DNA of 64,000 bases from contig CAVFFZ010000005.1 in the NCBI GenBank assembly GCA_963621995.1, forward strand, positions 7,758-71,757. Direction: 5' to 3'. Both the position numbers and the translations under genes were made by a program. Source of the stretch: UMGS1663 sp963621995 (GTDB lineage: Bacteria; Bacillota; Clostridia; TANB77; CAG-508). How positions within the stretch are numbered: the stretch's first letter is position 1; every line of letters begins with the position of its first letter. The notes under the pieces were generated by a model. The model was not told the origin of the DNA. It did not search any database and worked only from the letters and a program-made list of their open reading frames with translations. This document shows positions 1-8,560 of this stretch, one piece after another.

Positions 1-1
1 A

Positions 2-241
2 GGATATTGTCAAGACTCAGCACTTCAAATTCAAATAAATTCTGATGGCAGTATTGAAAAATATAAACATTATAAAAGTCATAAACAGCTTCCTAGACAG
101 CAAAACATAGAGTGCAAGAAATGTATAGTATACAAAAAAGAAAAAGAGAATGAGAAAAAGTGGAAGGATAATAAATTCTATAATTTATTAATTGATGATA
201 TTAAAGAAATTTGGGATGAATATAATGAAAATGATAATTAA
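2..241 (+). CDS. C-terminal fragment of an unidentified protein
   Basis: The frame that starts at base 2 stays open for 79 codons and stops with TAA at 239-241; the start lies outside the window. The fragment is Lys-rich and hydrophilic and has a C-x-x-C pair (ECKKC), but this is too little to assign a family. The next gene starts 66 bp downstream with its own ribosome binding site. Because what follows is a restriction-modification cassette, this could be another accessory gene, but that is only positional inference. Confidence 0.5.
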   Translation, partial: GYCQDSALQIQINSDGSIEKYKHYKSHKQLPRQQNIECKKCIVYKKEKENEKKWKDNKFYNLLIDDIKEIWDEYNENDN

Positions 242-307
242 ATAGTTATTTTATTGTAAAAATTCTATGTTTATGATAAAATGACCATAGTTTTGAGAGG
301 TGAAAAT

Positions 308-1279
308 ATGCAAAACAAAGTAAAGCCATTTGTAAAATGGGCGGGAGGTAAAGGAAGTCTATTAAATCAGTTAAATAAGTATTATCCATTAGAACTAAAA
401 AATGGAGAAATAGAATGCTATATAGAACCTTTTGTAGGTGGAGGAGCAGTTTTAATAGATATATTACAAAATTATAAAGTAAAGGAAGCATATGCTTTTG
501 ATATAAATGAAAATTTAATAAATTCTTATAACATAATAAAAAACAATGTTAATGAATTAATATATAATCTAAAAATATTAGAAAAAGAATATTTGAGGTT
601 AGAAAAAGATGCAAGAAAAGAATATTTTTATAATATAAGAGAACAGTACAACTCTTATAAGTTAGATAAAGATGAAAAGTCATTGCAAAAAGCTGTAGAA
701 TTTATTTTTCTCAATAGGACATGTTTTAATGGACTATATAGAGTAAATAAAAATGGCGATTTTAATGTTCCTATGGGAAACTATAAGAATCCAACTATAT
801 GTGACGAAGAAAATTTAAAGGAATTATCTAGACTTATAAAAAATGTAAAGTTTCAATATGGGGATTATAAGACAAGTCAAGAATATATAAAGAAAAATAC
901 TTTTGTATATTTTGATCCACCATATAGACCTTTAAATGTTACATCAGGATTTACATCATATACTAAAGAAGATTTCGATGATGAAAATCAAAAAGAATTA
1001 GCATTATTCTATAAAGAATTAAGTAATAAAAAAGTAAAAGTTATGCTTAGTAATTCTAATCCTAAAAATACAGATAAAGAAGATTGTTTCTTTGAAAATA
1101 TTTATAAAGGGTTCAATATTAATGAAGTATATGCCAAAAGGATGATAAATGCTAATTCGAATGGAAGAGGAGAAATATCTGAACTTCTTATAACAAATTA
1201 TGAGTCAGATAATTCTTGCTATGGAGAAATAGAATGTATAGAGGGAAATACTATTTTGAAACAGATAATTTCAAATTAA
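308..1279 (+). CDS. dpnM: DpnM-like DNA adenine N6-methyltransferase (GATC)
   Basis: This 323-residue protein is a class D12 (alpha) adenine methylase of the Dam/DpnM type, which methylates A in double-stranded GATC using S-adenosylmethionine. Residues 8-15 hold FVKWAGGK and 41-46 PFVGGG, the cofactor-binding region; the catalytic motif DPPY is at 203-206. An in-frame ATG at 281 exists, but the ATG at 308 is preceded by GAGAGGTG at good spacing, so I use 308. The gene overlaps the next methylase by 46 bp, and the three-gene order methylase-methylase-endonuclease is that of the pneumococcal DpnII system. Its role would be to protect host GATC sites from the endonuclease encoded at 2010. Confidence 0.93.
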   Translation: MQNKVKPFVKWAGGKGSLLNQLNKYYPLELKNGEIECYIEPFVGGGAVLIDILQNYKVKEAYAFDINENLINSYNIIKNNVNELIYNLKILEKEYLRLEKDARKEYFYNIREQYNSYKLDKDEKSLQKAVEFIFLNRTCFNGLYRVNKNGDFNVPMGNYKNPTICDEENLKELSRLIKNVKFQYGDYKTSQEYIKKNTFVYFDPPYRPLNVTSGFTSYTKEDFDDENQKELALFYKELSNKKVKVMLSNSNPKNTDKEDCFFENIYKGFNINEVYAKRMINANSNGRGEISELLITNYESDNSCYGEIECIEGNTILKQIISN

Positions 1280-2010
1280 TTTATAACGATATATTTAAAG
1301 CAATAAAAAAAGTCGAAGATAAAAGTATAGATATGATATTTGCAGATCCACCATATTTTTTATCCAGTGATGGTATAACTTGTAGTGGGGGGAAAATGGT
1401 AAGTGTTAATAAAGGAGAATGGGATAAAACATTATCAATTAAAGAAAAACATAAGTTTAATAAAAAGTGGATAAAAGAATGTTATAGAATTTTAAAAGAT
1501 AATGGTACTATTTGGATAAGTGGAACTTTGCACAACATTTATTCTATAGGAATGGCACTTGAAGAGGAAGAATTTAAAATAATAAATAATATTACATGGC
1601 AAAAAACAAATCCACCGCCAAATCTAGCATGTAAAACATTTACACATTCTACCGAAACTATTTTATGGGCAAGAAAAGACTTGAAAAATATTAAATATAC
1701 ATTTAATTATGAAATTATGAAAAAATTAAATAATAATAAACAAATGAAAGATGTCTGGACAACTTCATTAACTAAGCCATCAGAGAAAAAACAAGGAAAA
1801 CATCCAACTCAAAAACCATTAGAAATATTAGATAAAATAATACTTGCTTCAACAAATGAAAATGATTTAGTTTTAGATCCATTTTGTGGCAGTAGTACAA
1901 CAGGAATATCAGCAGTTAGATTAAATAGAAGATACATAGGAATAGACAATGAAAAAGAATATTTGGAGATATCAAAAAAAAGATTCGAAGAAATAAAGGA
2001 GGAGATATAA
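1234..2010 (+). CDS. dpnA: DpnA-like adenine methyltransferase of the DpnII system
   Basis: This 258-residue protein is a beta-class amino-methyltransferase: the catalytic DPPYF motif comes first (38-42) and the cofactor motif DPFCGSSTTG lies near the C-terminus (about 213-222). The text around GGKMVSVNKGEWDK and SGTLHNIYS closely follows pneumococcal DpnA as I remember it. In that system DpnA methylates single-stranded as well as double-stranded GATC and protects incoming transforming DNA; that function is known for the family, not shown here. A TTG at 1216 is in frame, but GGAG seven bases before the ATG at 1234 favours the later start. The stop overlaps the next start by one base, so the endonuclease is translationally coupled. 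Confidence 0.92.
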   Translation: MYRGKYYFETDNFKLIYNDIFKAIKKVEDKSIDMIFADPPYFLSSDGITCSGGKMVSVNKGEWDKTLSIKEKHKFNKKWIKECYRILKDNGTIWISGTLHNIYSIGMALEEEEFKIINNITWQKTNPPPNLACKTFTHSTETILWARKDLKNIKYTFNYEIMKKLNNNKQMKDVWTTSLTKPSEKKQGKHPTQKPLEILDKIILASTNENDLVLDPFCGSSTTGISAVRLNRRYIGIDNEKEYLEISKKRFEEIKEEI

Positions 2011-2945
2011 TGTATTTAGAAATGGACTATGATAAATTATCAGAAATATTTGTAAATAATTTATTAGTAACTAATAGGGGCTTTGATTTTTATGTTGATT
2101 GGGAAAATGCGAAAGCGTACAAGGAATTTGAAATAGAATTAAATGCAATGAATGTACTAATAAAAGCAGATAATATAAAAGAAAAGTTTTTCAAATTAGT
2201 TGAAAAAGTTCCAACTGTTATTGCAACTTTTCCATTATTATTTGCACTTTCCAAAAATGAAAGAAATGAAGTATGGAAAGGAAAAAATTTGTTAGCAGTT
2301 GTTGGAGATGAAATAGGAAATGCTGAAAATTTAAAATTTTCGTTTGAAGTTGAAAAGCTAAAACAAGGGTTATCTAAACAAGAAATAGAAGATTATTATT
2401 ATTTCTTTGAAAGAATTGGATTAAAAAATTTATGTGAGAATTTAGCAGAAAAAAGTTTAACTGATTATGTTATTGGGGTATTAGTAGGTTTAGATTCTAA
2501 TGGTAGAAAAAATAGAGGTGGTACTGCATTTGAAGATGCATGTGAACCTATAATAAAGAAAATTTGTGATAAATATAATGTAACAATGTTATCACAGAAG
2601 CAGTTTAAAAAATTAAAGGAATATGGCTTTAGCGTATCTGAAGATATTGCAAATAGAAAAGCAGATTTTATATTAATAAAAGACAATAAAGCTTTGAATA
2701 TAGAAGTTGATTATTTCTTTAGAGGAGGTTCAAAACCTGAAGAAATAATTGATAGTTATATTAATAGACAACATGATTTAGATAAGTTAAATATGGGATT
2801 TGTGCTATTAACAGATGGTTTGTGTTGGGATAATAAATCAAAAAATCAATTACAAAAAGGATTTAGAAACATGAATTATCTTATGAATTTTTATCTTGCA
2901 AAAAATGGAATGCTAGAAGAAGTTATACAAACATATTTTAAATAA
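2010..2945 (+). CDS. dpnB: DpnII-type restriction endonuclease (GATC)
   Basis: This 311-residue protein matches the type II endonuclease DpnII/MboI family that cuts unmethylated GATC. The signature GLDSNGRKNRGG lies at residues 160-171. The likely PD-(D/E)xK core is Glu175 (GTAFE), Asp219 (KADFILI) and the IEVDYF strand at 231-236; this residue assignment is my inference. The start ATG shares a base with the upstream TAA and has a strong AAGGAGGAG site, so all three genes should be made together. The length agrees with the roughly 290-310 residues usual for the family. A terminator-like hairpin follows at 2970, closing the cassette. Confidence 0.92.
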   Translation: MYLEMDYDKLSEIFVNNLLVTNRGFDFYVDWENAKAYKEFEIELNAMNVLIKADNIKEKFFKLVEKVPTVIATFPLLFALSKNERNEVWKGKNLLAVVGDEIGNAENLKFSFEVEKLKQGLSKQEIEDYYYFFERIGLKNLCENLAEKSLTDYVIGVLVGLDSNGRKNRGGTAFEDACEPIIKKICDKYNVTMLSQKQFKKLKEYGFSVSEDIANRKADFILIKDNKALNIEVDYFFRGGSKPEEIIDSYINRQHDLDKLNMGFVLLTDGLCWDNKSKNQLQKGFRNMNYLMNFYLAKNGMLEEVIQTYFK

Positions 2946-2969
2946 AAACATATTATGAAAGTTTTATGG

Positions 2970-2998
2970 GGGTAACTTTTTATTAAGGTTACCCTTTT
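2970..2998 (+). terminator. Rho-independent terminator after the DpnII cassette
   Basis: A 7-bp perfect stem, GGGTAAC at 2970-2976 with GTTACCC at 2988-2994, is followed by TTTT. It separates the DpnII genes from the solitary methylase at 3021. Confidence 0.75.
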
Positions 2999-3020
2999 AT
3001 AATTAAAAGGAGGAATTTAA

Positions 3021-3752
3021 TTGATATATAATCCTAAAAATTTTAAGTTAGAGAATACAAGCATATGGAGTTTTAAAGAAAGAGGTAATTGGGCTACACA
3101 TAAAGGGGATTATAGAGGAAATTGTCCACCGCAAGTACCAAGAAATCTAATATTAAAATATACAAGAGAAGAGGATATCGTTTTGGATCCATTTTGTGGA
3201 AGTGGTACATCAATGATAGAATGCAAATTATTAAATAGAAAGGGGATAGGAATTGATGTAAATATAGAATCACTAAAATTAGCTAGAGATAGATTAAATT
3301 TTGAATATAATAATATTTATGAACCAAAGTTAATACGATCAGATTCAACTAATTTAAAAAAAATAATTCCAGATGAAAAAATTGATTTTATCTTTGCTCA
3401 TCCACCATATTCAGATATAATAAAATATAGTAAAGATATAAAAGAAGATATATCAAGATTAAATTTACAAGAATTTTTAAATCAAATGAGTTTATTTTCA
3501 AAAGAATGTTTTAGAGTTCTAAAAAAAGACAAAGTTTGTTCAATTTTAATAGGTGATATTAGAAAAAATAAAAATGTTATTCCATTAGGATTTCATATCA
3601 TGAATATTTTTATTCAAACAGGTTTCACATTGAAAGAAATAATTATAAAAGAACAACATAATTGTAAGATGACAGATTATTGGAAAAATAAAAATAAGGA
3701 TTTTTATTTATTAGCACATGAATATATATTTGTTTTTACAAAGAAAAATTGA
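3021..3752 (+). CDS. Solitary DNA amino-methyltransferase, TTG start
   Basis: This 243-residue protein is a site-specific DNA methylase of the N4-cytosine/N6-adenine group. The cofactor motif DPFCGSGT is at 56-63, followed by GIGIDVN, and the catalytic motif reads HPPY at 127-130 instead of DPPY or SPPY. The His in the first position of motif IV is seen in a subset of these enzymes, and its specificity cannot be read from sequence. The start is TTG at 3021, six bases after a very strong AAAAGGAGGA site; no ATG lies in a suitable position. No partner endonuclease is adjacent, so it is either an orphan methylase or works with the DUF262 protein that follows 48 bp downstream. Confidence 0.85.
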   Translation: MIYNPKNFKLENTSIWSFKERGNWATHKGDYRGNCPPQVPRNLILKYTREEDIVLDPFCGSGTSMIECKLLNRKGIGIDVNIESLKLARDRLNFEYNNIYEPKLIRSDSTNLKKIIPDEKIDFIFAHPPYSDIIKYSKDIKEDISRLNLQEFLNQMSLFSKECFRVLKKDKVCSILIGDIRKNKNVIPLGFHIMNIFIQTGFTLKEIIIKEQHNCKMTDYWKNKNKDFYLLAHEYIFVFTKKN

Positions 3753-3800
3753 AAAATTGATAATATTGTGATAAAATTTTAAACGAAGGAGAGGTTTTAT

Positions 3801-5510
3801 ATGGATGAATTATTAACTGCAGAAACTAAAAATTTTCAATCTATAATGACAGAATCAAGAAAATTAAAAATACCACAATATCAAAGAGATTATTCGTGGA
3901 GTGAGGAACAATGGGAAGAACTATTCAACGATATATTAAAAGGAAAAAAGAATAAAAATAAACATTATATGGGGGCATTAGTATTTATAAATAGAAAAGA
4001 TAATATACTAGAAGTTGTTGATGGACAGCAAAGATTAACAACAATTGCAATAATGATACATTCTGTTATTAAATTTATTAATTATTTAGTAGAAAGTGAA
4101 ATAAATAAAGAAGAAAATTTAGAAAGAATAAATATTATAAAATCTTATATTGGAAAAAAATCGAGTAAAGATCTTACTTGGGAAAACAGATTAGAATTAA
4201 ATGAAGAAAATAATATTTTTTATAACACATATATAATGAATTTTGAACAAATAACCTCAATTCCAGAAAAAATTTCATCAAGTAATAAATTATTGATAAA
4301 TTGTCAAAATTATTATTATAAAAAAATTCTTGAATATGCTGACATTAAAGATATAAATAAAATTACAGATAAAAAATTATTTAAAATTATGGAATTAATA
4401 GATTATATTGTTGAGAACTTAGTATTTGTAAAAATAGTTGCAACTAATGAATTAAGTGCATATACGATATTTGAAACTTTAAATGATAGAGGAATAGATT
4501 TGTCAATAACAGACTTATTAAAAAATTATTTATTATCACTTTTTCAAAGAAAAAATGATCAGAAATTTGCTAAAAATAGATGGGATAGTATAGTTGAAAA
4601 AGTTGAATTAAAAAATTTTCCGACTTTTTTAAGATATTATTGGATGATTGGTAATAAGGCTATGAAAAAAGATGAATTATTTAAAGCTATACGAAACTAT
4701 ATTAAAGATAGAAAGTCGGCTTTAGCATTCTTAAATGAATTAGATGAATATGCTGAAATTTTTTCAGCACTTCAAGACGAAACATCATATTACTGGAATG
4801 ACAAAAAGAGTCTAAAAGACATAGTACTAAATTTACATATATTAAAAGTAAAACAATGTTATCCACTATTAATGGTTACTTTAAAAAAATTTCCGTCAAA
4901 ATACTGGATAAATATATTTAGGGCATGTGAAAATATATCTTTTAGATATTTAACAATTTGTGGTAAAAATCCAAATACTCTTGAAGACATATATAATAAA
5001 GTATGTAATAAAATTATTATAGGAGATATAAGCAATTACAGTGATATAAAAAAAGAATTGAATAAAATATATATACAGGATGAAGAGTTTTATAATGATT
5101 TCATTAATAAAACAATAAATACAAAAGGAAATCAGAGAATTGCTAAGTATATTTTGATAAAATTAAATACTCATATTTCTACTGAAAAAATTGATTTAGA
5201 TATAAATAAAAATAGTCTTACATTAGAACATATATTGCCAGAAACTCCAACTAATTATTGGAGCGAAATTTTTCCAAAAGATATAATAGATGACTATATT
5301 TATAAGATTGGAAATTTTACATTATTGTCTCAAAAAAGAAATCAAAATATTGCTAATAGTGATTTTAATAAAAAAATAGAAATATATAGTAAAAGTGAAA
5401 TATTAATTACAAAGAATGTTTCAAAATATTATACTGAATGGAATAAAAACAACATAGACAGAAGACAAATGTTTATGGCAGAAAAAGCTAAAGACATCTG
5501 GAAAATATAG
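3801..5510 (+). CDS. DUF262/DUF1524 protein (GmrSD/SspE-like)
   Basis: This 569-residue protein has the N-terminal DUF262 motif IPQYQRDYSW (24-33) and the nucleotide-binding motif DGQQR at 74-78. The C-terminal DUF1524 HNH-like nuclease region contains EHILPE and IGNFTLLS (about 475-520). This two-domain layout is that of GmrSD and SspE, modification-dependent restriction or phosphorothioate-linked antiviral proteins that use NTP to control a nuclease. Here it follows a solitary methylase, which would fit a system that senses modification state, but no dnd/ssp genes are present. A ribosome site (GGAGAGG) precedes the ATG, and a bidirectional terminator follows directly. Confidence 0.85.
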   Translation: MDELLTAETKNFQSIMTESRKLKIPQYQRDYSWSEEQWEELFNDILKGKKNKNKHYMGALVFINRKDNILEVVDGQQRLTTIAIMIHSVIKFINYLVESEINKEENLERINIIKSYIGKKSSKDLTWENRLELNEENNIFYNTYIMNFEQITSIPEKISSSNKLLINCQNYYYKKILEYADIKDINKITDKKLFKIMELIDYIVENLVFVKIVATNELSAYTIFETLNDRGIDLSITDLLKNYLLSLFQRKNDQKFAKNRWDSIVEKVELKNFPTFLRYYWMIGNKAMKKDELFKAIRNYIKDRKSALAFLNELDEYAEIFSALQDETSYYWNDKKSLKDIVLNLHILKVKQCYPLLMVTLKKFPSKYWINIFRACENISFRYLTICGKNPNTLEDIYNKVCNKIIIGDISNYSDIKKELNKIYIQDEEFYNDFINKTINTKGNQRIAKYILIKLNTHISTEKIDLDINKNSLTLEHILPETPTNYWSEIFPKDIIDDYIYKIGNFTLLSQKRNQNIANSDFNKKIEIYSKSEILITKNVSKYYTEWNKNNIDRRQMFMAEKAKDIWKI

Positions 5511-5532
5511 AAAAAGCCCAATAGGGCTTTTT
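5511..5532. terminator. Bidirectional terminator between convergent genes
   Basis: AAAAAGCCC at 5511-5519, an AATA loop and GGGCTTTTT at 5524-5532 form a hairpin with A and T runs on both sides. It lies between the DUF262 gene and the convergent TnpV-like gene. Confidence 0.85.
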
Positions 5533-5533
5533 T

Positions 5534-5821
5534 CTACACCAACTTAACCTCCTCCATCACAAACTCATCCACCATCTCCTGAATCATATTCAAATACCTA
5601 ACTTGCTCAACAAAACTCTCATTCTCAGAAGGAGCAGGAAACTTTTCTCTAAGTTCAAACTCAACCAAATTAGCATAACTCTTCAAATGATATTCAAACT
5701 CCAACAAATAATCCATAACAGAACCATCCATAACCAAACGAGAAAACTTAAAAGGCTTATACTCTTCCAAATACTTCTTAGCACAAACACCATATTTACC
5801 TAGTTTCAAATTTACCACCAC
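5534..5821 (-). CDS. TnpV-like transposon accessory protein
   Basis: This 95-residue protein resembles TnpV, a small protein found in clostridial mobile elements: a GKYG start followed by KKYLEEYKP, then two helices and a conserved end with the pattern N-x-I-Q-E-x-V-x-E-F-V. The TnpV function is not established. The start is a GTG at 5821 (or 5818) that overlaps the upstream gene by 26 bp, so the two are probably translated together. No transposase or resolvase is beside it, so this looks like a remnant or a captured cargo piece. Confidence in the family name is moderate, since it rests on recognition of the spacing pattern alone. Confidence 0.6.
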   Translation of the reverse strand: MVVNLKLGKYGVCAKKYLEEYKPFKFSRLVMDGSVMDYLLEFEYHLKSYANLVEFELREKFPAPSENESFVEQVRYLNMIQEMVDEFVMEEVKLV

Positions 5822-6101
5822 CCAAACTCATAATAACTAAATTCAAGCAATCACCAAAACCAGCCCTATAATATTTATCATTCCAATAACCAATATAATC
5901 AAGATAATTCTCATCAAGCTTGTCCAATTGCCTTTGAACATACTTCTTATTACAACTTGCAACATTTTTCAAAATATTATCACAATACTTATCAAATTCA
6001 ATTAAATGTCCTTTATCTTCTTCAGTAATTTTGCTCAAACACTCATCTCTAAAAATTATCCATTCTTTCATCAAATCATTAACTTTATTATCTAAATCCA
6101 T
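5796..6101 (-). CDS. Small hypothetical protein upstream of the TnpV-like gene
   Basis: This 101-residue, largely helical protein has no motif I can assign firmly. Its end, YRAGFGDCLNLVIMSL, resembles the C-terminus of small (DUF6809-like) proteins often carried beside tnpV in clostridial elements, which is a weak assignment. The ATG at 6101 is chosen because GAAAGGA lies nine bases upstream; the longer reading from 6119 would use the ribosome site as coding sequence. It overlaps the TnpV-like gene by 26 bp. The pair is opposite in strand to everything nearby, which suggests an insertion into the island. Confidence 0.55.
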   Translation of the reverse strand: MDLDNKVNDLMKEWIIFRDECLSKITEEDKGHLIEFDKYCDNILKNVASCNKKYVQRQLDKLDENYLDYIGYWNDKYYRAGFGDCLNLVIMSLGGGKFETR

Positions 6102-6290
6102 AAAAATCATTCCTTTCAAAATTTAATCAAAAATCTAAAATAGTCATAAAAATTTATTAAAAAACTAATCAAAATCGTAAAAAAATAAATTTAATTGCTA
6201 TTTAAAATCAAATGTAATTATTAGAAAATTCCTAAAACTTTCTAATAAAAATCAAACGAAATTAATACAAATCTCCTAAAATCTCCCAAC

Positions 6291-6340
6291 AAAAATTGGG
6301 GAGAAATTGGGGATCAAATTCTCAAAATCACCCCAATTTT
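6291..6340. repeat. Direct and inverted AAATTGGGG repeats
   Basis: AAATTGGGG occurs at 6293-6301 and again at 6304-6312, and its inverse CCCCAATTT lies at 6331-6339. The last two could form a hairpin with an 18-base loop. The spacing suggests an operator or element end, but no partner copy was noticed elsewhere in the window. Confidence 0.5.
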
Positions 6341-6435
6341 AACAAAATTGCACACTAAATAAAAAAACAGAAAAGCACTAATATCACTAGCATACAATAC
6401 AATTCAACATATCCAATAAAATATGTTATGTAACC

Positions 6436-6450
6436 CTCATAACCCGAAGG
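6436..6450 (+). other. tRNA-Met anticodon-arm-like 15-mer
   Basis: CTCATAACCCGAAGG reproduces the anticodon stem-loop of bacterial initiator or elongator tRNA-Met (CAU). It has no tRNA body around it and lies in very AT-rich sequence. It could be an attachment-site remnant from an integrated element, or chance. Confidence 0.35.
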
Positions 6451-6644
6451 CCTACACTCACACAAATCACCATTAAAAAACAAAACTGAATCCAATTAAT
6501 CTTACACAAAAATAACAAAAATTATATGATATAATAAACAAAACCACAATATAAAAACATTTAAAAAAAGAAAAACAAAAAGAAATATAAAAAATAAGAA
6601 AACAAAATATGCAATTATAGGGTAAAAAAAATATGGAGTAAAAT

Positions 6645-7631
6645 ATGGAAAGGTTTGAAATAAGATCTAAAATCTTTAAAAAATATCACTTAGTAAACGG
6701 ACAAAAAATTACAATAAAACAACTTAAAAAAATTTCAGAAAACGAAAAAATTGAATTAAAAGATTTAATACTAATATTAAACTGTTATAAAAATGCAAAA
6801 TATAAAAATCTAGAATCTTGGACTACTATAAAAATAAAACAAGAATGTACAAAAAGAGAAATAGTAAACCTAATAAAAATTGAGTTAAAATATCTACCGC
6901 AATATGGTAGTAGAATGTATAGTAAGAAAGAATTAAACAATATATGTCAAAAATATAGAATCAATATTGATGACTTTTTAACCTATGTATATAAATATAA
7001 AATTTGCTATTATGAAAATGCTTATATTCTATCAATGAATAAAAATGGAATTTGGATAGGAGAAAATACAAAATTATCAGTTGAATTTTTGAATGATAAT
7101 TATTTGAAACTATATAAAAAAGTAGAAAAAATTGCAAATAAAATGTCAATTTTGTATAATTCTAAAATAACAAAAGATGAAATGATAGATGTAGGAATAA
7201 ATTATATTTTAGACCAAGGAAGAATAGAAAAAAATATGTCTTTTAATAATGAAAGAGCTATTGGAAAATTAGTTTATAAAGCGAAATACAAAATGTTAGA
7301 ACAAGTAATAAAAGCATTTAAAGAAAGTAACTTAGATGATATTATGGATTTCATGGGAGATTACGATAAAGTAGAGCAAAAGAGTAAAATAGATAATTGG
7401 TTATATACAATAAAATGGAGAAAAATTGAAAGAATAATTATTGATAGTATCCAAACAAATATAGAAGAAATTATAAAAAATAGAAAGTGCGGACTGCGTA
7501 TGCTAGCTAAAAGATTAAATATGGAGTATAAAGAACTTTATCAAAACATAGAAAATATTTCTGAAAAATTAATAAAAGGAAATAAGGCAAAGGTTTGTAG
7601 AGATGGAAGGGTAGTGATTATGAATGAATAA
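6645..7631 (+). CDS. Unknown protein, possible DNA-binding/sigma-like helical protein
   Basis: I do not recognise this 328-residue basic, helix-rich protein. It has no signal peptide or membrane span. The last 60 residues (GLRMLAKRLNMEYKELYQ and onward) look like a helix-turn-helix, and the middle region (about 165-215) has the helical texture of a sigma-70 region 2, but neither is strong. The ATG is set by GGAG seven bases upstream. It overlaps the next gene by 8 bp and the third follows with no gap, so 6645-8385 is one transcription unit of a soluble regulator-like protein and two small membrane proteins. Confidence 0.65.
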   Translation: MERFEIRSKIFKKYHLVNGQKITIKQLKKISENEKIELKDLILILNCYKNAKYKNLESWTTIKIKQECTKREIVNLIKIELKYLPQYGSRMYSKKELNNICQKYRINIDDFLTYVYKYKICYYENAYILSMNKNGIWIGENTKLSVEFLNDNYLKLYKKVEKIANKMSILYNSKITKDEMIDVGINYILDQGRIEKNMSFNNERAIGKLVYKAKYKMLEQVIKAFKESNLDDIMDFMGDYDKVEQKSKIDNWLYTIKWRKIERIIIDSIQTNIEEIIKNRKCGLRMLAKRLNMEYKELYQNIENISEKLIKGNKAKVCRDGRVVIMNE

Positions 7632-8031
7632 ATATAAAATAAAAGGTACTAAAGTAACAGATGAAATAATAAGAATATTTGAAGAAAATAGTTTAAAAGT
7701 AATGACAATTAAAGACATGAGAAGTGTTGTAAATAAAATAATTATAGTAGGTATCTTTTATTTTTGTATTTCTTTTATATTAGAAAAAATACCATTAGCC
7801 AATCTAATATTTTTAGCTATTTTTGTATTCGTAACTATTGGATATATGTTTATCAAATTTAATAATATTTTATATTTTAGAAGTAATAAAATAGGAAGTA
7901 AACCATATAAAATTTTTTCAAAGAATAAATATTATGAAATTAACAAACATAATAGAAAAATAATTTCAAAGAGTGAAGTTAAATTAATAAAAAAGATTTT
8001 AAAAAGTAATAATATGTATAATATTGAGTGA
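7624..8031 (+). CDS. Small two-span membrane protein
   Basis: This 135-residue protein has two adjacent hydrophobic spans at about residues 38-56 and 60-80, flanked by Lys-rich soluble ends; the C-terminal 50 residues are very basic. No family is recognised. It overlaps the upstream gene by 8 bp and abuts the next one, so the three are likely co-translated. Confidence 0.65.
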   Translation: MNKYKIKGTKVTDEIIRIFEENSLKVMTIKDMRSVVNKIIIVGIFYFCISFILEKIPLANLIFLAIFVFVTIGYMFIKFNNILYFRSNKIGSKPYKIFSKNKYYEINKHNRKIISKSEVKLIKKILKSNNMYNIE

Positions 8032-8385
8032 ATGAAAGAATTAAGAGATTACTTTAAATATAACAAGAAGACCGATAAATATGATGAAGCAGGATTTGCA
8101 CAAATAGTAGTAGGAATGTATGTAATTCCAATTACTTTCAATATAATTAGCATATATACTGCAATAAGTAAAAATGAATTGCAAAAAAATATCATAGATA
8201 TTGGTTACATTATAGTTTTTGCAATTACAGTAGTTGCAATTATATACATAATATACATTATAAAGAAAATAAAAATGTTATCAATTACTAATTCATATAC
8301 ATATCCAATTTTTATAGAGACTTTAACTGATTTTATTATATTAGAATCTAGAGAAAGTAAAGAGGTTCTAAGAATTAAAGGATAA
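8032..8385 (+). CDS. Small two-span membrane protein
   Basis: This 117-residue protein has two hydrophobic spans at about 26-46 and 61-84 and short charged ends. Its ATG follows the preceding TGA with no gap and it lacks a clear ribosome site, so translation probably depends on coupling. No family is recognised. The general plan resembles the preceding protein, but they do not align obviously. Confidence 0.6.
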   Translation: MKELRDYFKYNKKTDKYDEAGFAQIVVGMYVIPITFNIISIYTAISKNELQKNIIDIGYIIVFAITVVAIIYIIYIIKKIKMLSITNSYTYPIFIETLTDFIILESRESKEVLRIKG

Positions 8386-8560
8386 ATGCTACCGACTTTT
8401 TATTAATTATATTATTTTATAGTTATCTAAAATAATCAATAATATAAAAATATAGAAATAATCATATTTAATGACAAATTTCGACAAAAAATACAATATA
8501 AATATGTTAAATTAAAATCATATAGTATTGAGCAAAAAATAGTAAAAGAGGAACAAAAAT

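Larger units (their letters stand above)
6102..6644. other. Gene-free 540-bp AT-rich spacer
   Basis: No convincing gene lies here. The spacer separates the divergent TnpV-like pair from the unknown cassette that starts at 6645. It contains repeated AAATTGGGG units (entry at 6291) and an isolated GC-richer 15-mer matching a methionine tRNA anticodon arm (entry at 6436). A candidate extended -10 element, TGATATAAT, lies at about 6526-6535. Confidence 0.6.

Noticed and set aside
1..241. Zinc-ribbon or HNH assignment for the first fragment
   Set aside because: Only one C-x-x-C pair is visible and there is no second pair, which is insufficient for a family call.
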